Made by a program: the position numbers and the translations under genes
Part shown: positions 47,077 to 56,566 of the stretch, one piece after another
Layout: each line of letters opens with the position of its first letter
How positions within the stretch are numbered: the first letter of the stretch is position 1
Notes under the pieces: model-generated
What the model was told of the DNA's origin: nothing
Databases searched by the model: none
The model's input: only the letters and a program-made list of their open reading frames with translations
Origin: Paramesorhizobium endophyticum
GTDB lineage: Bacteria > Pseudomonadota > Alphaproteobacteria > Rhizobiales > Rhizobiaceae
Length of the DNA: 64,000 bases
Assembly: GCF_014640615.1 (NCBI RefSeq)
Contig: NZ_BMHH01000008.1
Coordinates: forward strand, 155,691-219,690
Reading direction: 5' to 3'

Positions 47077-48525
47077 CTAACCGATCGAACCGATGTCATA
47101 AACAGGAGGCAATTGCTCAAAAGTTAGGCGCACGGTCGTCAACGCTTTGGTCAACGTCGCGTGGCTCATGCGGCCGCCCAAACAGATACGGATGCCGCCG
47201 CCATGATGAGCTCCGGCAATAAACGGTTCGGACGGCGTGACGGCGACATTCTGATTAGCGAGCGCGCGAACCAGACCATCCTCGGTCCAGTGTGGCGGAA
47301 CCTTCAGCCAGGCGCAGAGCGAGAGCGGATGGCTGGATGCGATATGCGTGCCAAGAACGTCCGTCGCGATCTTCTGCCGGGCACGAGCCTCGTCACGCTG
47401 GATCTCGAGCAGTCGTAGCGCCGTCCCGTTCTCGACCCAGCGCGTAGCGATCTCGCCGCTCAGGTAAGTGCCGCTCCAACTGGATACGCGCAAGATGGAT
47501 GCCGCCCGAATGGCATATGCTGGCGGAACGACGAGATATCCGACACGCAAGCCGGTCAGCACCGTCTTGGTGAAACTTGTGACGAAGAAGCCTAGATCGG
47601 GGAGCATCTCGGTGATCGAAGGCAGATCATCCTCAATCATCGGACGATAAACCTCATCTTCGATGATGAAAACACCATAACGCTTTGCAATCGCGGCAAT
47701 CTCGCGTCTGCGCTCGGCGCTCGCGACATGACTGGTCGGATTGTTGAGCGTGGGAATGCATGCCAGCGCCCGGACACCACCGGCGGCGCAGGCGGCTTCC
47801 AGCGCGTCGGGCAAAATGCCCTGCTCATCCGTAGGCAGGCCCTTCAGGCTGAAGCCGAGGATGTTGGAAAGTCCGATAATGCCGTGATCGGTAAGATTTT
47901 CAGTCAACACGACGTCGCCAGAGCGGATGATGCAGGCCAGCGCCAGAAAAATACCATGGGCCGCCCCATTGGTGATGAGAATGCGCTCTGCCCCGGCATT
48001 GACGCCGAGCGTGCTCAACCAGATGCGTGCGGTCTCGCGATGGCGATCCAGGCCCGCGACCGGTCGGCAGGGACGCATGAATTCCGCCACGCTGCCATCG
48101 GCCATTTCGCGGAAGATTTCCCGTGACGCATCGTCATGCGCATCGAGATAGACGCCGCGAATGATGGAAAGATCGAGCACTTCGCTGGTGCTGTGATCAA
48201 GCATCATCCGGCCGGCACGGTCCGTTACACGTGCCTTGACGAAAGTACCGCGACCGATCTCACCACTCAGATATCCAAGCCGTTCGGCCTCCTTGTAGGA
48301 CAGGCTGACGGTCTGAACGGAAATGCCGAGTTCGCGTGCCAGATCGCGATGCGTGGGCATGCGATCCATCGGCTTGAGTACCCCGGCGTCGATATCGGCG
48401 ATGATGCATTCTGTGAGCGCGGCATGCTTCGTCTCCCCTTTCTGCTTGGCAAGCCTCGGGAGCCAGGCCACCGGCTTCATCGCCGAGAGTGGACGGGGGG
48501 CGAGCGGATTGGCTTGACGGCGCAT
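47077..48525 (-). CDS. enuR: MocR/GntR-type ectoine regulator EnuR
   Basis: 482 aa: N-terminal winged-helix HTH (PTHRDLARELGISVQTVSLSYKEAERLGYLSGEIGRGTFV), then an aminotransferase-like domain with the PLP Lys320 in SFTKTVLTGLRVGYLVVPP and Asp in IIEDEVYRP. EnuR represses ectoine uptake and catabolic genes and is released by pathway intermediates binding PLP. It precedes eutB by 41 bp; a pair of direct repeats lies upstream. Confidence 0.91.
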   Translation of the reverse strand: MRRQANPLAPRPLSAMKPVAWLPRLAKQKGETKHAALTECIIADIDAGVLKPMDRMPTHRDLARELGISVQTVSLSYKEAERLGYLSGEIGRGTFVKARVTDRAGRMMLDHSTSEVLDLSIIRGVYLDAHDDASREIFREMADGSVAEFMRPCRPVAGLDRHRETARIWLSTLGVNAGAERILITNGAAHGIFLALACIIRSGDVVLTENLTDHGIIGLSNILGFSLKGLPTDEQGILPDALEAACAAGGVRALACIPTLNNPTSHVASAERRREIAAIAKRYGVFIIEDEVYRPMIEDDLPSITEMLPDLGFFVTSFTKTVLTGLRVGYLVVPPAYAIRAASILRVSSWSGTYLSGEIATRWVENGTALRLLEIQRDEARARQKIATDVLGTHIASSHPLSLCAWLKVPPHWTEDGLVRALANQNVAVTPSEPFIAGAHHGGGIRICLGGRMSHATLTKALTTVRLTFEQLPPVYDIGSIG

Positions 48526-48562
48526 GAAATTGTCCCGTTTTATGACGGCGATATCTCATGAC

Positions 48563-48600
48563 ATTATGCACGCTTCGTTGAAAAGATGAAGCATTATGCA
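48563..48600. promoter_or_regulatory. Candidate EnuR binding sites (direct repeats)
   Basis: ATTATGCA at 48563-48570 and again at 48593-48600, 30 bp apart, in the 176-bp gap upstream of enuR. MocR proteins bind direct repeats at about this spacing. A related ATTATGC lies at 51682 before doeX. Confidence 0.45.
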
Positions 48601-48701
48601 TCGCCCAAGGGCGATTGCACCGGTAATAAGCGCAATCGCCGCGTTCTTGCTCAGGAAGGAGGCATTGACCAAGCGAACTCACCTCGCTCGGTCGCAATGC
48701 A

Positions 48702-50105
48702 TCAGATCTTTTCGCCTGCTTGAACCAATTCGTCCATAACCGAGCGGACGGCGCGTTCGGCGATGGCGACGATTTCGTCAATTTCCTCCTTCGTTGTGAC
48801 GAGCGGCGGCGCAAAGCCGAGAATATCGCCATGGGGCATGGCGCGTGCGATGAGGCCGAGATTGCGCGCAGCTTTGGAAACGCGCGCGCCAACGGAGAGA
48901 CCGGGCGCGAAGCGTGTCTTCTTTTCGCGATCGGCGACGAACTCGATGGCGCCCATCAGACCGACGCCACGGACCTCTCCGACGATGGGAAGTTGAGCGA
49001 ACTTCGCCTTCAACTGCTCCTGAAAATAACTGCCGACTGCACGCGCATTGCCTGGCAGGTCCTCTTTCTCGACGATGTCGAGGACGGCGTTGGCCGCCGC
49101 AGCACCGATCGGATGGCCTGAATAAGTATAACCGTGCGAGAAAGCGCCGACACGATCGGCCCCGTCTTCCAGCACTTTGTAGACCTTTTCTCCGACGATT
49201 GCGCCCGACAGTGGAAAATAGGCGGAGGTCAGGCCTTTCGCGATGGTGATAAGATCGGGCTCGATATTATAATGCTGCGATCCGAACATTGAGCCAGTAC
49301 GCCCGAAACCGGTGATGACCTCGTCGGCAATGAGCAGAATGTCGTATTTTTTTAGGACTTTCTGAATTTCCTCCCAATAACCGTGAGGTGGCGGAGTGAT
49401 GCCCCCCGTTCCGAGCACCGGCTCGGCGATGAAAGCGCCGATCGTGTCCGGATCCTCGCGCAAAATCAGAGCTTCCAGCTCGTCTGCACGCCGCTTGGAA
49501 AATTCGATCTCTGTTTCGCCTGCATTCGCTCCCCAGTAGTGATGCGGTGCGCCAGTATGAAGAATGCCGGCGCGCGGCAGGTCCATGTGGTCGTGATAGA
49601 AGCTCATGCCGGTCATGGAACCGGACACGATGGTGCAACCATGATAACCGCGTTCACGGGAAATGATCTTCTTCTTATTCGGCTTTCCGCGGAGGTTGTT
49701 GTAATACCAGACAAGTTTGATCTGCGTCTCGTTGGCATCGGAACCTGACATGCCATAGAAAACCTTGCTCATCTTGCCCGGGGCCATTTTCACCAGGCGA
49801 TCGGAGAGGATGGCGAGCTCGTCCGTCGTGTGCGCGGCGTAGGAGTGATAATAGGCGAGGCGATAGGCCTGTCGTGAAATGGCCTCAGCCACCTCCGTGC
49901 GGCCATAGCCGACATTGACGCAGTAGAGACCGGCAAAACCGTCGATCCACTGCCTGCCATGTGCATCCTGAATGCGGATACCCTTGCCGGTTTCGACGAT
50001 CGTCGGATCGCCCATCTTGCCGGACGCGAAATCCTTGAGCTGTGTGAAGGGGTGAAGGACCGAGATACGGTCCATCTCGGCAATCTGGTTGAGGTTGATG
50101 GTCAT
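48702..50105 (-). CDS. doeD: Diaminobutyrate aminotransferase DoeD
   Basis: Class III aminotransferase, about 467 aa: SGSDANETQIKLVWYYNN, RERGYHGCT, DEVITGFGRTGSMF and PLP Lys in ITIAKGLTSAYFPLSGA. ATG 50105 has AAAGGA upstream and is preferred to 50123, which overlaps the doeC stop. It removes the amino group of diaminobutyrate to give aspartate semialdehyde. The gap of 176 bp to enuR suggests a separate promoter for the downstream genes. Confidence 0.9.
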   Translation of the reverse strand: MTINLNQIAEMDRISVLHPFTQLKDFASGKMGDPTIVETGKGIRIQDAHGRQWIDGFAGLYCVNVGYGRTEVAEAISRQAYRLAYYHSYAAHTTDELAILSDRLVKMAPGKMSKVFYGMSGSDANETQIKLVWYYNNLRGKPNKKKIISRERGYHGCTIVSGSMTGMSFYHDHMDLPRAGILHTGAPHHYWGANAGETEIEFSKRRADELEALILREDPDTIGAFIAEPVLGTGGITPPPHGYWEEIQKVLKKYDILLIADEVITGFGRTGSMFGSQHYNIEPDLITIAKGLTSAYFPLSGAIVGEKVYKVLEDGADRVGAFSHGYTYSGHPIGAAAANAVLDIVEKEDLPGNARAVGSYFQEQLKAKFAQLPIVGEVRGVGLMGAIEFVADREKKTRFAPGLSVGARVSKAARNLGLIARAMPHGDILGFAPPLVTTKEEIDEIVAIAERAVRSVMDELVQAGEKI

Positions 50106-50119
50106 GACGGAGGATCCTT

Positions 50120-51598
50120 TCAAGCAGCGAGATCGCCGAAGCAGACATATTTTGCTTCGAGATATTCCAGGAGGCCGTGGCGCGAGCCTTCGCGGCCAAG
50201 GCCCGATTGCTTCCAGCCGCCGAATGGAATCGGCGCGCCGGTGAATTTCGGCGTGTTAACGGCGATCATGCCGTATTCGAGCCGGTCGGTCAGGCGCATC
50301 GCGCGACTGAGATCATTGGTGTAAACATAAGCTGCCAACCCCATTTCGGTGGCGTTGGCGCGGATAAGGACGTCGCGTTCGTCTTCAAAGGGAAGGATTG
50401 CGGCGACCGGCCCGAAGGTTTCCTCACGGGCTATCAACATGTCGTCGGTAACGTAGGCCAGCACGGTCGGCATGACGAAATTGCCGCCGAGCGGACTGTC
50501 CTGCCCTCCATAGACGAGGCGGGCACCGGCAGAGAGCGCCTGCGCAATCTGCTGGCGGCATTTTTCGGCAACCGAAGGGCGCGTCATCGGGCCGATATCG
50601 ATGCCCGGCTCGAGGCCATGGCCGACCTTGAGTTTGGCGGTTGCCTCGGCGAACTGATCGACGAAGCGATCGAAAACGCCGCGCTGGACATAGATGCGGT
50701 TGGCGGCAAGGCAATCCTGGCCGGATGTCGCGAATTTCGCACCAATGCAGCCCTTTACCGCTTTGGAAAGTTCGGCGTCGTCAAACAGGATGAACGGCGC
50801 ATGGCCGCCTAGTTCCAGCGAAGCTTTCTTGACCGTCGCAGCCGACTGCGTGAGCAATATCCGGCCCACTTCGGTCGAGCCGGTAAAGGAGAATGCGCGG
50901 ACATCCGTGTGTTCAAGCAGGCGGCGAGCAAGTGGTGCGGCATCTCCGGTGATCACCTGAAATACGCCAGCGGGCATCCCCGCCTCCTGGGCGAGCTTGG
51001 CAAGCGCCAGCGCAGAAAGCGGTGTTTCCGGCGCCGGCTTGACTATCATGGTGCAGCCGGCGGCGAGGGCTGCGCCAGCCTTGCGGGTGATCATGGCTGA
51101 GGGAAAATTCCATGGCGTGATGGCGACGGTGACGCCCAGCGGCTGCATCTGGACCGCAAGGCGACTGCCGGGCAGGTGGCTCGGAATCGTCTCGCCATAG
51201 GCGCGCTCCCCTTCGGCGGCAAACCAGTCGAGGAAATTTGCGGCATAGGAAATTTCGCCGAGCGACTCTGCCAGTGGCTTGCCCTGTTCAGCCGTTATGA
51301 TGACGGCAAGGTCCTGTGCGTTGTCGCGCATCAGCTCGCCCCAGTTGCGAAGGATCCGTCCGCGTTCGACCGGCGGCTTGTCGCGCCAACCGAGAAAGGC
51401 ATGCTTCGCGGCGCTGACTGCAGCATCGGCGTCTTCGAGCGAGCAGGCCGCAACGTCGATAAGATGTTCCCCCGCAGCCGGGTCAATGACGCCGGACGTT
51501 TCGTTGCGCGTTGCCCAGTTACCAGCCAGAAAGGCACGATGCTCGATCAAATCGGGTCGCTTTAAATTCTTCAGGGCAGCGGCGGCGATGCCTTTCAT
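50120..51598 (-). CDS. doeC: Aspartate-semialdehyde dehydrogenase DoeC (succinate-semialdehyde dehydrogenase family)
   Basis: Aldehyde dehydrogenase of about 492 aa: catalytic Cys in ATSGQDCLAANR, Glu in SLELGGHAPF and cofactor loop FTGSTEVGRIL. In this cluster it oxidises aspartate semialdehyde to aspartate. ATG 51598 has a GGAG ribosome site; the frame continues to 51610. Divergent from doeX. Confidence 0.9.
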   Translation of the reverse strand: MKGIAAAALKNLKRPDLIEHRAFLAGNWATRNETSGVIDPAAGEHLIDVAACSLEDADAAVSAAKHAFLGWRDKPPVERGRILRNWGELMRDNAQDLAVIITAEQGKPLAESLGEISYAANFLDWFAAEGERAYGETIPSHLPGSRLAVQMQPLGVTVAITPWNFPSAMITRKAGAALAAGCTMIVKPAPETPLSALALAKLAQEAGMPAGVFQVITGDAAPLARRLLEHTDVRAFSFTGSTEVGRILLTQSAATVKKASLELGGHAPFILFDDAELSKAVKGCIGAKFATSGQDCLAANRIYVQRGVFDRFVDQFAEATAKLKVGHGLEPGIDIGPMTRPSVAEKCRQQIAQALSAGARLVYGGQDSPLGGNFVMPTVLAYVTDDMLIAREETFGPVAAILPFEDERDVLIRANATEMGLAAYVYTNDLSRAMRLTDRLEYGMIAVNTPKFTGAPIPFGGWKQSGLGREGSRHGLLEYLEAKYVCFGDLAA

Positions 51599-51719
51599 GG
51601 CGGGCTCCAATTGTGTTCGGTGAGAAGACTAGCGAAGTGCCATGATCATATGGCTGCATTGACACGATGCCCCACGCAGGAATTATGCTTCCTTCGATCG
51701 TCAAACGCAGGATTTCGAC

Positions 51720-52187
51720 ATGAATACGTTGGATAGAGCCGACCGGGCGTTGCTTGAAGCCGTTCAGAAAAACAATCGCCTGACGTCGGAGGAGCTTGCG
51801 CAGATCGCGAATCTTTCACCGACCGCGTGCCAGCGAAGGCTGAAGCGATTGCGCGAAGAAGGCGTGATCGAGGCAGACGTCTCGATCGTCTCGCCCAAGG
51901 CGGCAGGACGCGGCATTACCATGATCGTTCTCGTCTCGCTGGAGCGGGAACGGGCGGATATCGTCGATCGCTTCAAAGCAGCGATCCGCGCGACTAAAGA
52001 GGTGATGATCGGCTATTACGTGACGGGCGATGCCGATTTCATCCTCGTGATTACGGCAAGGGACATGGAAGACTACGAAGCCTTCACCCGTCGGTTCTTC
52101 TACGAGAACCACGACATCAAGGGTTTCAAAACCATGGTTGTCATGGATCGAGTGAAAGCTGGGTTTGCTTTTCCGATAGGGGACTGA
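51720..52187 (+). CDS. doeX: AsnC/Lrp-family regulator DoeX
   Basis: 155 aa: N-terminal HTH (RLTSEELAQIANLSPTACQRRLKRLREEGVI) and a C-terminal RAM effector domain (MIGYYVTGDADFILVITARDMEDYE). It is divergent from doeC-doeD with a 121-bp intergenic region. DoeX-type regulators respond to ectoine pathway amino acids. Confidence 0.92.
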   Translation: MNTLDRADRALLEAVQKNNRLTSEELAQIANLSPTACQRRLKRLREEGVIEADVSIVSPKAAGRGITMIVLVSLERERADIVDRFKAAIRATKEVMIGYYVTGDADFILVITARDMEDYEAFTRRFFYENHDIKGFKTMVVMDRVKAGFAFPIGD

Positions 52188-52249
52188 GTCCCACAAAACG
52201 CCCCATGGCGGCGGGTTTTGGCAAGTGCGCCTGCTTCCGCGCGGTGCAT

Positions 52250-52475
52250 CAGATGGGGTTTCCACCGTGCGACAGCGATGGAAGAGCGGACAGAGGCTTG
52301 CGGGAAACGAATGCCGAGCTGATTGCAGAAGGAGGATGCCCATGCGCCTCCCGCCATGACCACTGTCTTCGTCCGTATGGTGCCGGCTTCCGTGACCACA
52401 CCGCTTACCCGACCGGCGCTCAGTTCGATGCCGCGCGCGGCGCAATTCTGGGGCACGGTGCCACCGATCTACTGC
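52250..52475 (-). pseudogene. Fragment of an FAD-dependent D-amino-acid-type oxidoreductase
   Basis: Minus-strand peptide GGTVPQNCAARGIELSAG then VVTEAGTIRTKTVVMAGGAWAS, and NQLGIRFPQASVRSSI. This is the middle of a DadA-like FAD oxidoreductase (the AGGAWAS block is diagnostic). A stop lies just upstream and no downstream part follows, so it is a truncated remnant. Such oxidoreductases are sometimes found beside ectoine genes. Confidence 0.6.
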
Positions 52476-52496
52476 GACATAACCCGAACAAAATCC

Positions 52497-53273
52497 CTAT
52501 CCGCGCCCGACAAGCGGCATCTTCGTCGCCATCACCGTCATATCAAGCACGTTCGCATCGAGCGGCAGGCTCGCCATGTAGATGATCGCGTTGGCGATAT
52601 GTTCGACCGGTATCGTCGGCTCGCTGGCAATCTCACCATTGGCCTGCATGACACCGCTGCTCATTCTTGATGTCATGTCGGTTGACGCATTGCCTATATT
52701 GATCTGGCCGCAGGCAATATCGAAAGGCCTCCCGTCGAGCGCGGTCGATTTCGTCAGCCCTGATATGGCGTGCTTCGTCGTTGTATAGGCCGCCGAATGC
52801 GGACGCGGCGTTTGCGCGGAGATAGAGCCGTTGTTGATGATGCGTCCGCCGTGCGGCGTCTGCGTCTTCATCAGCCGCATGGCCTGCTGCGTGCAGAGGA
52901 ACGCGCCGGTCAGGTTGGCGGCGAGGATGGCGCTCCACTGCTCGAAAGTGATTTCCTCCATCGGCACGGCGGGCAAATTGATGCCTGCATTGTTGACGAG
53001 GAGATCGAGCCGCCCGAAGCTGCTTTCGATCTCATCGAAAAGCGCCCTGACCGCTTTGGGATCGCCAACATCGGCAATAACCGGCTTTACCGTGCCGCCG
53101 GTCTTCGCTGCCATCTCGCGCGCGGCATTATCGAGCACGTCAGCCCGCCGCCCACTGATGACCACAGTATAGCCCTCCGCGCTCAGCGCCTCGGCGATGG
53201 CGCGGCCAACGCCGGTGCCGCCTCCGGTCACAAGCGCGATCGTTCCTTCTCCCGATTTTGCCGCCAATGCCAT
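52497..53273 (-). CDS. Short-chain dehydrogenase (putative sugar-acid dehydrogenase)
   Basis: SDR, 258 aa: [13 protein letters not shown] cofactor loop, NNAGIN, catalytic Ser in NNGSISAQ and [10 protein letters not shown]. The Arg after strand 2 (SGRRAD) suggests NADP. Start lies 1 bp after otnI, so they are one operon. It may produce the 2-oxo-acid that OtnI isomerises, replacing the usual LtnD or DenD, which belong to other families. Confidence 0.87.
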   Translation of the reverse strand: MALAAKSGEGTIALVTGGGTGVGRAIAEALSAEGYTVVISGRRADVLDNAAREMAAKTGGTVKPVIADVGDPKAVRALFDEIESSFGRLDLLVNNAGINLPAVPMEEITFEQWSAILAANLTGAFLCTQQAMRLMKTQTPHGGRIINNGSISAQTPRPHSAAYTTTKHAISGLTKSTALDGRPFDIACGQINIGNASTDMTSRMSSGVMQANGEIASEPTIPVEHIANAIIYMASLPLDANVLDMTVMATKMPLVGRG

Positions 53274-53274
53274 G

Positions 53275-54072
53275 TTAAACCTTTCCTCCCAATTCGTCGT
53301 TCATATCGCGCCGCTGCAGCCAGCCGAGCCCGGCTACCGTGCCGTCCGCCGGACGATATTCGCACCCGACGTACCCCTTATATCCCAGCCGGTCTAGTTC
53401 CGACAAAACCTTGAAGTCATCGAGCTCGCCGGTGCCGGGCTCGTTACGGTCAGGCACGGAGGCGATCTGGACATGGCCGATCAGCGGCATCATCTCCCGC
53501 AGCGCCGTCAGCACGTCCCCGCGCATCACCTGCCGGTGGTAGATATCGAATTGCAGCTTGAGGTTGGGATGGCCGAGGCCGGTGATGATTTCCACCGCGC
53601 GGTCGAAATCGTCGAGGAAATAGCCTGGCATGTCGCGCCCATTGATCGGCTCGATCACCAGGCCGATCCCCTCAGCCCCCGCGCTATCTGCGGCAAAGGC
53701 CACCGCATCGCGATAGGCGGACTGCGCGGCTGGATCGTCAGGCGAGGCGATCCCCGCCATCATATGCAGGAGCGGCGTTCCAATCACCTGGCCATAATCG
53801 ACCGCCTTCTTCACGGATTTGCGGAACTCGTCCCTGCGCTCGGGCAGGGCGGCGAGCCCTCTTTCGCCTTTCGGCCAATCGCCCGGCGGCAGGTTAAACA
53901 AAGCCTGTCTCAGCCCGGCTTCCGACAGTTTTTTCGCGATGAATTCGGCTGGATAGTCATAGGGGAAGAGATATTCGACGGCAGTGAAGCCGGCGGCAGC
54001 GGCGGCCCCGAACCGGTCGGGGAAAGGATGCTCGTTGAACATCATGGTCAGATTGGCGGCGAAGCGGGGCAT
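53275..54072 (-). CDS. otnI: 2-oxo-tetronate isomerase OtnI (hydroxypyruvate isomerase family)
   Basis: Xylose-isomerase-like TIM barrel, 265 aa: [46 protein letters not shown], metal Glu in [13 protein letters not shown] and [12 protein letters not shown]. It converts 2-oxo- to 3-oxo-tetronate. Divergent from the LacI gene across a 199-bp region with an operator palindrome. Confidence 0.9.
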   Translation of the reverse strand: MPRFAANLTMMFNEHPFPDRFGAAAAAGFTAVEYLFPYDYPAEFIAKKLSEAGLRQALFNLPPGDWPKGERGLAALPERRDEFRKSVKKAVDYGQVIGTPLLHMMAGIASPDDPAAQSAYRDAVAFAADSAGAEGIGLVIEPINGRDMPGYFLDDFDRAVEIITGLGHPNLKLQFDIYHRQVMRGDVLTALREMMPLIGHVQIASVPDRNEPGTGELDDFKVLSELDRLGYKGYVGCEYRPADGTVAGLGWLQRRDMNDELGGKV

Positions 54073-54173
54073 GTCAGACCTTTCTTTCCGTGAAGAGGCC
54101 CACCAATCCCAGTGCCATGACGGCGATGTGCCGCTGTTCCATAATCTCCTCCCGGCTGCCGTATTATTGACTT

Positions 54174-54189
54174 ATGACAGCGCTAACAT
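54174..54189. promoter_or_regulatory. LacI-family operator (gluconate-type)
   Basis: ATGACAGCGCTAACAT: an imperfect palindrome ATGnnAGCGCTnnCAT, similar to GntR/GntH operators of E. coli (ATGTTA ... TAACAT). It sits between otnI and the LacI regulator and could control both directions. Confidence 0.6.
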
Positions 54190-54271
54190 CAGTTATAGAC
54201 ACGGAGCCTTGGATGAGGCAAGAGGGGATGGTAGCGCTGTCAGTGACTTCAACAGGGAAGGGATTTGCCTG

Positions 54272-55273
54272 ATGCGGCAGGGTGCGCCGACATTGGCCGA
54301 CGTGGCGAGGCTCGCCGAGGTGAGCGAGATCACCGTCTCGCGTGTCGTCCGCAACAAGGGCCCTATTGCCGAGGCGACGCGCGCCCGCGTGGTGGAAGCC
54401 ATTCGCCTGCTGGGCTATGTGCCCAACCGCGCGGCGGGGGCATTGGCGTCGGCTGGCTCCCCTTTGATCGGCGTGCTCCTGCCATCGCTCTCCAACATCG
54501 TTTTCCCGGAGGTGCTGCGCGGCATCCACACCGCCCTTGTCTCGACCGGCTACCAGCCGCTGGTCGGCGTCACGGATTACGATCCGCTGAAGGAGCAGCA
54601 TCTCGTCTCCTCGCTTCTGGCATGGCAGCCCGCCGCCATCATCACCACGGGTTTCGAGCATACCGAATCCACCTGGCTGATGCTCACCGACAGCAAGATT
54701 CGTGTCGCGGAATTGATGGACATCGACGCCGAGCCGATCGACATTGCGGTCGGCCTGTCGCAGCAGGGGGCGGGCTACGAAACCGGCAGGCATCTGGTTC
54801 AGCGCGGCTACCGGCGCTTCGGCTATGTCGGCCATGACTGGAACGCGGACCGCCGTGCATACCTGCGCTACAAGGGCCTGCGGACCGCGCTCGCAGAAGC
54901 CGGTTTGAGCCTCGCCGCAGAGGAGCGGGTCGACGGTCCGAGTTCGACCATGGCCGGGCGCGAGACGCTCGCCGTTCTCCTGTCCCGAAAGCCCGATCTC
55001 GATGTCGTGGTGTTCTCGAACGATGACATGGCCGTGGGCGGCTTCTTCCATTGCCTGAGCGCGAACATAAGCGTCGGCAAGGAACTCGGCCTTTTCGGCT
55101 TCAACGGCCTCGATATCGGCCAGGTGCTTCCCTTGCCGCTTTCGACCATCCGCTCGCACCGCTTCGACATCGGCAGGATCGCGGTGGAGACGCTTCTGGA
55201 GACGAGCGAGCGGCCGCCTGAAAAGAAGATCGTCGATACCGGCTACGAAATCATAACAGGCGCAACGGCGTAA
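54272..55273 (+). CDS. LacI-family transcriptional regulator of tetronate genes
   Basis: 333 aa: TLADVARLAEVSEITVSRVVRNKGPI HTH, hinge YVPNRAAGALASAGSPLIGVLLP, effector domain through GLFGFNGLDIGQVLPLPLSTIR. E. coli GntR-like (LacI family). ATG 54272 has an AGGGAAGGG site; the open frame further up crosses the operator. Followed by otnK after 27 bp. Confidence 0.9.
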   Translation: MRQGAPTLADVARLAEVSEITVSRVVRNKGPIAEATRARVVEAIRLLGYVPNRAAGALASAGSPLIGVLLPSLSNIVFPEVLRGIHTALVSTGYQPLVGVTDYDPLKEQHLVSSLLAWQPAAIITTGFEHTESTWLMLTDSKIRVAELMDIDAEPIDIAVGLSQQGAGYETGRHLVQRGYRRFGYVGHDWNADRRAYLRYKGLRTALAEAGLSLAAEERVDGPSSTMAGRETLAVLLSRKPDLDVVVFSNDDMAVGGFFHCLSANISVGKELGLFGFNGLDIGQVLPLPLSTIRSHRFDIGRIAVETLLETSERPPEKKIVDTGYEIITGATA

Positions 55274-55300
55274 CGACATAACAGGGAGGAGTTGAGTGAC

Positions 55301-56566
55301 ATGCTTCTGGGTGCGATTGCTGACGATCTGACCGGCGCGACGGATCTCGCGCTGACGCTTTCACGGGAAGGAATGCGCGTTGTGCAGGTGGTGGGCGTAC
55401 CGCCTGCCGGCTTCGATTTCGGCGATGCCGAGGCCGTGGTCGTGGCGCTGAAATCGCGGACGATCCCGGCGGCGGAGGCGGTCGCCCAGTCGCTTGACGC
55501 CGCCCGTGCGCTTCTGGCAGCCGGTTCAGGGCAAATCTTCTTCAAATATTGCTCGACCTTCGATTCCACGCCTCATGGCAATATCGGCCCGGTCGCGGAA
55601 GCCCTTGCCGATCTCATGGACGCACCGCTGGCGATTGCCTGCCCGGCTTTTCCCGCTAATGGCCGCACCGTCTATCAGGGCCATCTTTTCGTCGGCCCGG
55701 CGCTGCTCTCCGAAAGCCCGATGAAGGATCATCCGCTGACGCCGATGCAGGACGCCAATCTCGTCCGGGTGCTGCAAGAGCAGACGAAGCGGCGCGTCGG
55801 CCTCGTCCCCTTCGCTGCTGTCGACCGGGGCAGCGAGGCGCTTGCCGCCGCTTTCACTGAGGCGACGGCAAGGGGTGAACGGTTCGTCATCGTCGACGCG
55901 GTCACGGACGGGCATTTGCGCACCATCGGAAGGGCGGCAGCGGATATGAAGCTCATTACGGGGGGATCGGGCGTCGCGCTCGGCCTGCCGGAGAATTTCC
56001 GCCGGGCGGGCAAGCTCGCTCCCAAAGGGGCCGATAGGGCTTTCACCGCCCCTGCCGGGCGAGCCGCCATCCTTGCCGGCTCCTGCTCGGCGGCGACGCG
56101 GCGGCAGATCGAGAATGCAATCGCCGCCGGTTTCCCCGCGCTGAAGATCGATCCGCTCGCCATCGCCAGGGGAGAAATCACCGCCGCCAGCGTTGCCGAT
56201 TGGTTCGCACCTGTAGGTCACTCCAATCCGCTTGCCTATTCGAGCGCGGACCCGGACGAAGTACGCGTTGCGCAGGAAGAGCTTGGGCGCGAGCGGGCCG
56301 GGGCGCTGGTCGAGCATCTCCTGGCAGAAATTGCCACAAGGCTGCGGAACAATGGCTTCACCCGCCTCATCGTCGCCGGAGGCGAGACATCGGGCGCGGT
56401 GGTCGGCGGGCTCGGTATCGCGGCGCTGCGGATCGGGCCGGAGATCGATCCCGGCGTTCCCTGGACGCTGAGCCTCGACAGGGAGAAGCCCATGGCGCTC
56501 GCCCTCAAATCCGGCAATTTCGGCGCGGACGATTTCTTTCTTAGGGCATGGGATCTGCTGCAATGA
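55301..56566 (+). CDS. otnK: 3-oxo-tetronate kinase OtnK (DUF1537 four-carbon acid sugar kinase)
   Basis: DUF1537 kinase, 421 aa. It begins MLLGAIADDLTGATDLALTL, the invariant start of the family, and has KYCSTFDSTPHGNIGPVAEAL, ACPAFPANGRTVYQGHLFV, and the C-terminal nucleotide-binding VAGGETSGAVVGGLG. An AGGGAGGA site fits ATG 55301 better than TTG 55292. OtnK is favoured over DtnK because otnI and otnC are adjacent; PdxA2 downstream leaves D-threonate kinase possible too. Confidence 0.88.
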   Translation: MLLGAIADDLTGATDLALTLSREGMRVVQVVGVPPAGFDFGDAEAVVVALKSRTIPAAEAVAQSLDAARALLAAGSGQIFFKYCSTFDSTPHGNIGPVAEALADLMDAPLAIACPAFPANGRTVYQGHLFVGPALLSESPMKDHPLTPMQDANLVRVLQEQTKRRVGLVPFAAVDRGSEALAAAFTEATARGERFVIVDAVTDGHLRTIGRAAADMKLITGGSGVALGLPENFRRAGKLAPKGADRAFTAPAGRAAILAGSCSAATRRQIENAIAAGFPALKIDPLAIARGEITAASVADWFAPVGHSNPLAYSSADPDEVRVAQEELGRERAGALVEHLLAEIATRLRNNGFTRLIVAGGETSGAVVGGLGIAALRIGPEIDPGVPWTLSLDREKPMALALKSGNFGADDFFLRAWDLLQ

